NCBI GenBank assembly: GCA_963514095.1
Contig: OY741287.1
Location: forward strand, 13,536,944-13,600,943
Source of the DNA: Eutrigla gurnardus
Lineage: Eukaryota; Chordata; Actinopteri; Perciformes; Triglidae
DNA: 64,000 nucleotides
Direction: 5' to 3'
In this document: piece after piece, positions 56,353 through 64,000 of the stretch
Position numbering within the stretch: position 1 is the first letter of the stretch
How the letters are laid out: the number at the start of each line of letters is the position of its first letter
Made by a program: the position numbers and the translations under genes
The notes under the pieces: generated by a model
Seen by the model: only the letters and a program-made list of their open reading frames with translations
Database searches by the model: none
Told to the model about the DNA's origin: nothing

Positions 56353-57482
56353 CAGGGGCGTAGCCATAATTTCAGAAGTGAGGGGGACAAATTGTTCTAA
56401 GTCTATTGAGTGATTTATCATCCTCTCGCATTCAATTGCACCTCTCCTTAGTGGCTAAAGAACCACATAACTACAAACAGCACAGCACCAGGGGACCGAC
56501 TTTAGTTCTTTAGAATTATATACTATCAAAATCTAAAGTCAAAATCTAAAATCTAAAGCTGAGTTGACACAGAATGACTCTCCAACATCTACAGGGTAAG
56601 TAGCCAGATAATAAATGTGCGAAGCAACATTTATAAATAGAATTAAGAACAGTAGTGGTGACATAGCTGTGGAAATTAATCACAAAGTCACTTTTATGCT
56701 ATCTATATTCTTTCTCAGCTAGTTATATTCTCTTCTCACCTGTGACCCTGCATGATCATCCTTGCTGGCCTCTGGTCCACTTTCTCCTCCCTGACGCTGC
56801 TCTTTCTATTATATAAAGATTTAAAAAATATGTGCAAAACAATAGTGAGCACAAGTTCTGTGCAGAAATTAAGGAGGAGTTGGTATATTTGGTAGAGTAG
56901 CCAAAAATTGTAGTCAAGTAAGAGTGTTACTTTAGAATAATATTGCTCAAGTAAAAGTAAAACGTATTTTGCAGTAAAACAACTCTCAAAGAGTACATTG
57001 TATCCAAAAAGTTACTCAAGTAAATGTAAAGGAGTAAATGTAACTATAGTTACTACCACCACACCTAGCAAGCGATTCAACATAACAGTTAACAATTGTT
57101 AACTAGCTTAACTCGATAGGCCTATATTGACATGTATTAATTAGACATCATTGAGCTAAACATGATCTACATGCAACAGAAATACTCAACTTACATGGTT
57201 TGTTTGGAAAAACAGTAAGGTTTTTTGCCTCTTGGCTGCTGGTTTGCTGAACATGGTGAAGAATATCTGAATCAATGTCTGTGTGATTGAAATCACAACA
57301 CGACAGCGGTGTTTGCCGCCTGGCTCTGCCTGCTCATGGTGCGTTCGATGGCGACGCGTTTCCACGTGTTAAAATGAATTGAAGGGTTGTAATGGCTGTA
57401 AAAAGTGCGGGGGACAGAGGGCACAGATACGGGAAGTGAGGGGGACATGTCCCCCGCGTACCCCGCGTCCGCTACGCCCATG
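56353..57482. mobile_element. hAT-type insertion in the polymerase, 8-bp TSD (gccacagg)
   Basis: Begins CAGGGGCGTAGCCATAATTT and ends CCGCTACGCCCATG, with gaagtgagggggaca near both ends. Target duplications gccacagg lie at 56345-56352 and 57483-57490. The interior is non-coding here. It divides the polymerase-like coding region. Confidence 0.93.
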
Positions 57483-57490
57483 GCCACAGG

Positions 57491-58456
57491 TATATTGTAA
57501 AATAGTTTGCATTTAAGGCATTTTTTCCACTGGTCAGAAATGCTGATGAGTTTGCCCATTATTAATCGTTTTTCTGATGTGGGAGACCGACACCACATGT
57601 TGCAATCCTGGCAAAAGAACAGTTTTTTTTCATTATTTTTACACAGTCATGATTTGTACAGACCAAGCAATGCCCATTGCAACTATGTCTGTTGGGTTTG
57701 TCGTGCCCTTTGTTGCAGTAGTGGCAAATGTACAACTTTAACAAAAATCCTTTAATGTCGATGATGCCACTATAATGATTCTGAGATAAATACAGATACA
57801 ATAGTTTGACTGATTTGGGGGAATCTGTCTCGAACCACGAGAAGGGATGTTGACCCTCTTCTCTGTACATCCATCCATTGTCTACCGCTTATCCTGTATT
57901 CAGGGTCGCGGGGGGGGTCTTCAATCAACCAATCCCCCTTCTCTGTACAGTATCACAATTTTACTTGCACGGCTTTTTCAAATATAGGGATATGACTAAC
58001 AGTGACGGTGGTCCAGTTGTCTAATCCCGCTTTTTTCTGTATTTTTCCGGCCTCCATCTCAGTCTGGCTATCTGTAAATTCAGGATGGATCAGGTGGGCT
58101 AGGCTGATGGCAAAACAGAGTTGATTATTTGAGTTGTATGGTTTATACAGATAGCGAGCTTTCTTTCTGTGGAGTTCGTGTTCCAAAAGGCTTTCCATAC
58201 CTCTTCTAACACCCCCTCTAGGATTATGTACCACCTGTACCACTACCTCTATTCCGTCATCGTCCATAATTGCCGCATTTGATTGTACCAGTTGGTCTAG
58301 CACAGCTTGAAAAGCATTCATCACAGCCCCGGCATCGTTTTGAAAAGTAAAGGAAGTGTGTTGTCGTGCACTGTCACCAATTTTGATCATCCTCCGAAAT
58401 ATCCTCGTCGAATAACAACATAAAAATATAGCTGCAAGCAGCAATGAGGGGGTCAA
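57491..58456 (-). mobile_element. Polinton/adintovirus-type polymerase B, N-terminal part
   Basis: 57953-58456 carries FTFQNDAGAVMNAFQAVLDQ, VVQVVHNPRGGVRRGME and LCFAISLAHLIHPEF. 57562-57870 carries a Cys/His-rich knuckle (YICHYCNKGHD..HSCNGHCLVC). These precede the exonuclease domain in fish Polinton-like polymerases. A SINE tail interrupts at 57870-57937 and the 5' end is lost at a repeat near 58432. No capsid, integrase or ATPase genes of such elements were found nearby. Confidence 0.7.
57870..57937 (-). mobile_element. SINE tail insertion with 12-bp TSD
   Basis: A 68-base piece of the common SINE tail (ccatccattgtctaccgcttatcctg) lies between cttctctgtaca at 57858-57869 and at 57938-57949. 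This is a severely 5'-truncated retrotransposition event. Confidence 0.9.
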
Positions 58457-59390
58457 GCTGGGCTGCGGAGCTGCTGGGCTTTAACTTCTGGCTATCTTGA
58501 GTCTATGTAGCAAGTTTGGTGTTCATACAGAAAAATGTGGATTATTATTGCACTCCTAGTTGTAAATTCCAATATTGAACTGATGATGCTAGAGCATTCA
58601 ATGCAGTGGCACACAAATTGATGTGAGTGATTGTGACGTTATGCAGCACAGAGTTGTAAGCATTGTAAGCTGTATGCACTTTAATGAACTTAAAATCAAA
58701 TACGCATGTCCAATATTGAACTGATGGTGGCGCTAGAGCATTCAGTGCATTGGCACACAAATTGATGTGAGTGATTGTGATGTTATGGGACAGTGTCTTG
58801 ACTCCAGGTACCAAGTTTGGTTACGTTGAGTCAAAGCAGTGGTGAGACGTCAGCCCATTTCCTATTTGGTGGCTTTGCCGCCATTTTCAATTGCCTCTAA
58901 CAGGAGAAAAAACTTGAAATTGAAAAATCTTTGAAATACATTTGTGCGGATTGGTCTTAAGACTTAAGACTACACAACGCTACCTCACTTGTGAAAATCA
59001 GATGCACGAGTCAAGGTCCAAGTCAGGAATGCATGTCCAAGTTTCACTCATTGGTGGCGCTAGAGTGTTGGGCATAGAGTTCTGTTAATTGGTGAGAGTG
59101 ATCATGGAACAGTCCAGAATATGTGCGCTGAATTTCATAACTTTTGACCAAGCGGTTCAATTTTCGGCCAAATTTTGACCCGTTGGTGGCGCTAGACGGT
59201 TGGGTTTAGAGGTCTGTAAATGAGTGTGAGTGGTCAGTACAGTGGTCCGAAACTTTCAGCCAAATTTCAGCACTTTTTACCAAGGCGTTCTATGGGCTGC
59301 CATAGACTTCAATGGCAGAGGAATAATAATAAGAAAACATAGAATCACTATAGGGTGTCTCGCAGCTTCGCTGCTTGACCCCCAAAAAAG
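58432..59390. mobile_element. Non-autonomous repeat (gctgcaagcagc type)
   Basis: Starts atatagctgcaagcagcaatgagggggtcaagc and ends gcagcttcgctgcttgaccccc. The gggggtcaagc and gcttgaccccc segments are complementary. It contains an 80-bp direct repeat (58570-58650 and 58711-58790) and several ggtggcgctaga motifs. Same architecture as 24098-25014. Confidence 0.7.
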
Positions 59391-60138
59391 TAAATCAACG
59401 GTAAACTACGGTAATGAAATTAAATTAATTAAAATAAAGTAGATAAATAACATTTCTTACACAGGACAGGATCTGGCAGAATGTTCCTCGCAGCAGAGTG
59501 AATTTCAGCGCAGTGTTCAACTGTTTTTGTGAGGGTTTTTTTGTTGAATAAATACTTATTATAGAAATGTTAGATAAATAAATTTAAGAGGGATTATTAC
59601 CAGTGACAGCGCGGGGGGGACACCCTCCTGTCACAGGCTGCGCCCCCCCCCTTTTGCCCCCCCTCCCCTCAAAATATTTATGGATTAAAAAAATCAAATA
59701 TAGAAAAAATTAAGACACTGAGACATTAACAATCAATCATCTGAAGAAATACTGTCTATAACGTTTCTATAGTGATTGTTTTTCTTTCCTGTGTCGTGCG
59801 ATTTGATTGGCTGGTTTGCATGCAGACGGCAGGCTGAATTTGACGTTCACGTTAGCGGTGGTTGATGCATAGCGGCTAGTTAGCGATTGTGTCAACAGAG
59901 CGAAATGGACCAATTTGTGATAGCCAAAAAGCGGATAAGAGTGGACGATAGTGGTGGTGATTTACGGACGCAGGACAGAGTGATGACGGACTTGGAGGAT
60001 GAGGATGAAAGCGATTGCTTTGCAGCCAATCATAACAACAGGCGGATCGTTCTGTTGTGACCAGTGAGTACACAATTATTTTTTGACAGGTTTGAATTGT
60101 TTGCCTAATATTATGTCAATTGTACATGTAGTATTTAG

Positions 60139-60140
<2 letters not shown>

Positions 60141-60202
<62 letters not shown>
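60141..60202. repeat. (TG)n microsatellite
   Basis: About 31 perfect dinucleotide units. Confidence 0.98.
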
Positions 60203-60203
<1 letters not shown>

Positions 60204-60224
60204 TTGTTTCAGCAGTTTCAGTGG

Positions 60225-60575
60225 AGCCCAGAGGAGAACAGAGAAAGGAGGAGGAGGGGAGAGGAGAAGAGAGAAAGACAGCATTGGAGAGCGAGTGAAG
60301 CAGAGTTTAGAGGACAGGAAGGGAGGAAGAGGAGAGGAAGACAGGAGTGGGGAGTGAGTGAGGAGGAGTATAGAGGAGAAGAAGACTTGAGTGGAGAGTG
60401 AGTGAGGAGGAGTTTAGAGGAGAGGAAGACAGGAGTGGAGAGTGAGGAGGAGGAGTTTAGAGGAGAGGAAGAGGAGGAAGACAGGAGTGGGGAGTGAGTG
60501 AGGAGGAGTTTAGAGGAGAGGAAGAGGAGAAAGACAGGAGTGGAGAGTGAAGGAGAACAGAAGGAGAGAGAAAAC
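60225..60575. repeat. GA-rich degenerate minisatellite
   Basis: Units such as gagtttagaggagaggaagacaggagtggagagtgagtgagga are repeated about seven times on a purine-only strand. Open frames here on both strands are artefacts of composition. Confidence 0.9.
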
Positions 60576-61463
60576 ATATTTAGTGAGTTAAGAGACAGTT
60601 GTAAGAGTATACTGTATACAACAATTCTCAGTTACACTCTTGTGAATCCACAGATGTTCTCTGTGGTGGATTTGTATTGTTTTTTGTGCTTCATTTCATT
60701 AAAAGTAGTTAAATATGCTTGTGTTTTTTTTATGATAAACGTTTTGTAACATGCATTCGACAATATGTAGTGTATCAGCACGGCCACGGGAACAGTACAT
60801 CTATATCTATTATAGTATTATTTGTTGGTGTCAGAATTCACTAGCACCTCCTATAAACAATCATTTCCCCCCCAAATAATAATTCTCTGGTGCCGCCACT
60901 GAATATTACCGTTCCTCATCCTGAACGGCAGGGCTGGTCTTGCGGATACCCCTGGGGGCCTTGAGGATGTGTTTAAATAACTTTTCTGAGACAAGGTGAA
61001 TAATATAAGTTCATTTCCATTTCAAATTTATCCCCATTCTTTATTATGAACTTGGAGAAACCGTCACCATGACGTATGACTTTAGACACCAGACAACATG
61101 TTTCCCATGCACCTGGTGAGGGGGACACGTCAAAACTTTCACTTATTGTATGTCTGTGTGTCAGACGAGTGTGTGTGACTGTGTGTGAGAAGAAGTGCTC
61201 AGAATTTGCTCTCAGATCTGAAAACCTACAAAGAGCTTCAAGACTCATCTCTTTCATCTCTATACTTTTCTCCAAGACTTTTTTTATGGTATAATGTTAT
61301 ACCAACGATGAGTATTTTGATACCTTTTGACGAGTCTCTGATAACAATCACTCGCATTCCTGCTATTTCCAGGCCTCTCCTCTTCTTCCCACACCCCCTC
61401 CCCTCTCCCCCCTCCGCCACGCTCCCACAACCCCTCCCTTGACCCCCATTTTCCCACACCACC

Positions 61464-63418
61464 TTACTTTTGCATTACTTTTCGCCAAAATAAAAGGAAA
61501 TATGGATTTTTTGTTCTCAATAGATCTTATTGTGTTCAATGCAGCTCATTACACAGCAGGATGTGATGTTTTTCGCTTCAAAATAAAAGAACGAAAAATG
61601 GAAAATGACTTGTATCCCGTTATTCGTTTAAAAAACGGAAAACGAGAAACGGAAAACGACTCGTTAACCTGATCTCAAATGCGGCCCGCTTTGCACTAGT
61701 TTTCGCATTCATTCCGTTTAATCGCATATTATTTTAAATGCGTCTGCGTCATATTACACATCATTTGAAAGCTACGAGTCTCGCGAATCGAACAAAGTAA
61801 GCCATTTTAGGCTCACGGAAAATACATCAAAAGCAAACACAGCATGTGTGCAAGGAGTGCACAGAAAAATAACAACAATATGACAGGAGTTCCCTACCTT
61901 TCGAGCTCCAAAAACAACATGTAGCATGCTAATCCTTATATCCAGAGAAAGATAAGAGTCCAACGAACAAAAGTAGCCACTTCATTTAGTCCCACGAGCA
62001 CGCTAACTCCAGTAGTCATCCATAAAACGCCATGTGTTGACGTTGTGAGTTTCTGAACAAAAGATTGTTTATAGCTGTTTATCGCTAGTTATCGCTCTTC
62101 GATGACGGGCTTTGCTATTTCCGTGTATAGCTACTTCTTGGCGACAAAACAAGCCCCCTTCGATGATTCTGCGATCCGAATTGGCTGAACAATCTGTCCA
62201 TCAAGAGAGCCAGCCCTTCACTGACCAACCACGAGAATCCCCAGGCAGAGAGCCAATAGGCAGAGGAGTACATTTTTGACTGACAGGTCTTATAGCCAAT
62301 GAGTCTTAGTTTTATTAGTAGTAGTTGTAGAACTGGTGAAATAAACAAAAAAAAGTAGAATTATATACCTAAAAATACCCATAATCTCATCTGGAACCCT
62401 TGTTCCAGATGCAGCTCCGTCTGACATTGCCCTACAACACTGCACTTGCAAAGCTCATTTTTGGGTGTCTTTTTATCTACTTTCTACCAGTTGTTGGTCA
62501 GGCTTGTGGCTGTGGCTTCATTCAACTTTTAGGCCTAAATATAACAGCCACAGCTATTCATTCAAAAAGAAAAATAATTTAGGCGAGGCAAAAAAATTGC
62601 AATTTCCACTGTTTGAGCTGCAGTAACTCAGTGTCAGTAACACTTAGAGTAAATCTGACACTTGCAGAAGAAAATTCAAAGGGTTATCTTTCAGTAATGC
62701 TCAGTTTTGTGACTGTAGTCATAGGGGTTCAAAAACAGTAACCATTTTACTTTGGGTATGTCGTTTACAGCCTTTTCTTCAAAAATAGGACGGCCAGGCA
62801 AGGGATATTAGATATTGTGTTCATGAATGGGATTCGGGGATGAAATAACAGGGCCATTTTTCATTCCAGATTTGCCGTTCGTCTTTTTTAATGACCTTGA
62901 AGGCGCTGTATGCTGCGAAATTACCTGAAAGCCTACCTGAGACATTTAGGGGAGCTCTAAAACACTGTTCATTAACGCTCTGACAGCGTCTGACGCTCGC
63001 GTTTTGAAGTAAACCTACTGTTTTAAACTCGCACCAAAAGCGTTATGACGCGGACATAAAAGCGGTTCAAAACCGACGGGGAGAATCGGAGCCTCCGCCT
63101 CGCCGCCGCCGCAGCTGTTGATCCACGGTGTGCCGGGTCGGCTGCGCTCTGACCGACCGGGAGCCGCTCCGTGACATAGTGTAGAGTTACACGGACCGGC
63201 TTTCACACTTTTCCAAAAGTGGAGCGTATGCCCATCTCGCGATCACGAATGTAGAGTCAATTGATTCCGGGTTTAAAATGTATTCTAACGCGCGTTACTG
63301 AGATTTGTACCGAGTAAAATATTACCAGTTTTTTTTTGTAATGCCTTACATTACCGCGTTACAGCAAAACGCAAAAAAAGTAATGCATTACTTTTGTAAC
63401 GCGTTACTCCCAACACTG
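61464..63418. mobile_element. Mosaic repeat ending in CAGTGTTGGG-type terminus
   Basis: The right end (63340-63418) reads taatgccttacattaccgcg to cccaacactg. 61464-61672 and 62808-63080 match the host repeat of 31829-34265 without the rDNA insertions. 61690-62070 and 62646-62800 match 42375-42935. The CpG-rich piece 63080-63180 is unique. No coding capacity. Confidence 0.75.
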
Positions 63419-64000
63419 CTGGAGCTGTGATTGGTTGATGTAAGATGGGACAAACTCCTCATTGGTTAGTGAAGTTCAAGTTTCTCCTGACGGACAATTT
63501 ACCAGAAAATACTCATAGTACATAATGATATTTGTAGTAACCTGAGTGGTTGTTCTCTTAGCAATAATACACGCAGACGCCGGTTACCGTGTTTGCTTTG
63601 TTTACTCACACTCCGAGCAGCATACATACATCGGCCAGTAGGCGGAACATTACATGTGCAACACAACAGGTGTGCCTACTTTTCCCGGGCGGGGTTACAC
63701 GAGCCCCCTGACAAAGGTTCCGGGGCGCAGCCCTCTAATGCAGCAGTGATATGCATTCACTCTGCAACAATATTCATGGTATATATGCTGACACATTTAG
63801 AGAACAACTATTCAACTGAGAAGCAACATAATCAGTTTTGATCAGCAAGATATGTTCAACCATTGATTGTGCGAATTGTAGATAATTGTACTCATTTACA
63901 TATATGTGCTAAAACATTTGCAATCTGTTTAAAAGAATGAGAAATGATAATCTGTTGTGAAGCAGTGGCCAGTGGTTTGGAGGTTTACACATGTTGTTTA
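63419..64000. other. No gene seen
   Basis: Non-coding sequence to the window edge; no motif or repeat end that I can support. Confidence 0.5.

Larger units (their letters stand above)
59601..60901 (+). mobile_element. hAT derivative with 8-bp near-TSD
   Basis: Terminal repeats are CAGTGACAGC and GCCGCCACTG. Flanks attattac (59593-59600) and aatattac (60902-60909) match at 7 of 8. A short frame from an ATG at about 59905 (MDQFVIAKKRIRVDDSGGD..) resembles the N-terminus of hAT transposases and stops after 50 codons; the remainder is replaced by a GT microsatellite and a GA-rich tract. Confidence 0.8.

Noticed and set aside
60083..60577. Cys/Val-rich and Ser/Leu-rich frames.
   Set aside because: They come from the (TG)n and GA-rich arrays and do not represent proteins.

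Overview
This window is eukaryotic and almost certainly from a teleost fish. Three lines of evidence support this: a dzip1-family gene with vertebrate exon structure, a secreted or membrane scavenger-receptor (SRCR) gene, and a dense mix of Tc1, hAT, L2/Rex/L1-type LINEs, chromovirus gypsy, retrovirus-like and Polinton-like sequence. Captured 28S rDNA in the window also reads like fish 28S. There are no operons, and most open frames are transposon debris. Everything was read by eye from the sequence; family names come from remembered motifs, not from a search.

Layout. (1) 1-3941, minus strand: fourteen phase-consistent exons of a DZIP1/DZIP1L-type gene, leaving the window on the left and stopping on the 5' side at a damaged zinc-finger exon. 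(2) 4058-14650: a hAT relic, then copies of a Tc1-like transposon carried on local duplications, small repeats, LINE fragments and a few exon-like pieces of unknown origin. (3) 14705-21825, plus strand: signal-peptide exon, linker exon and SRCR-domain exon of an immune-type receptor. Its 6.7-kb first intron holds two clean hAT insertions and an L2 LINE that contains a solo LTR. (4) 23389-31768: an L1/Tx1-type LINE (minus) interrupted by an L2-type LINE and by a short repeat carrying a GC-rich minisatellite, all between ends that look like one hAT family.

(5) 31800-34365: a repeat holding two back-to-back insertions of a small transposon that carries the 5' end of 28S rRNA plus probable ITS2. 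Each has a perfect 6-bp target duplication, and the unoccupied site is present at 61542-61553. (6) 34790-37067: ORF1-like and RT fragments of LINEs, with a tRNA-derived SINE. (7) 38492-46202: a chromovirus gypsy element (minus) with a LINE and another repeat nested in its LTR, next to a retrovirus-like protease/RT fragment.

(8) 46556-55860: a repeat family with tRNA-like modules present twice in opposite orientation, a 56-bp minisatellite with 9-unit higher-order structure, coiled-coil reading frames and several MITEs. (9) 55896-58456: a Polinton/adintovirus-type DNA polymerase B fragment (minus), broken by a hAT and a SINE tail. (10) 58430-63420: further non-autonomous elements. Many insertions can be dated relative to one another because their target-site duplications are intact.
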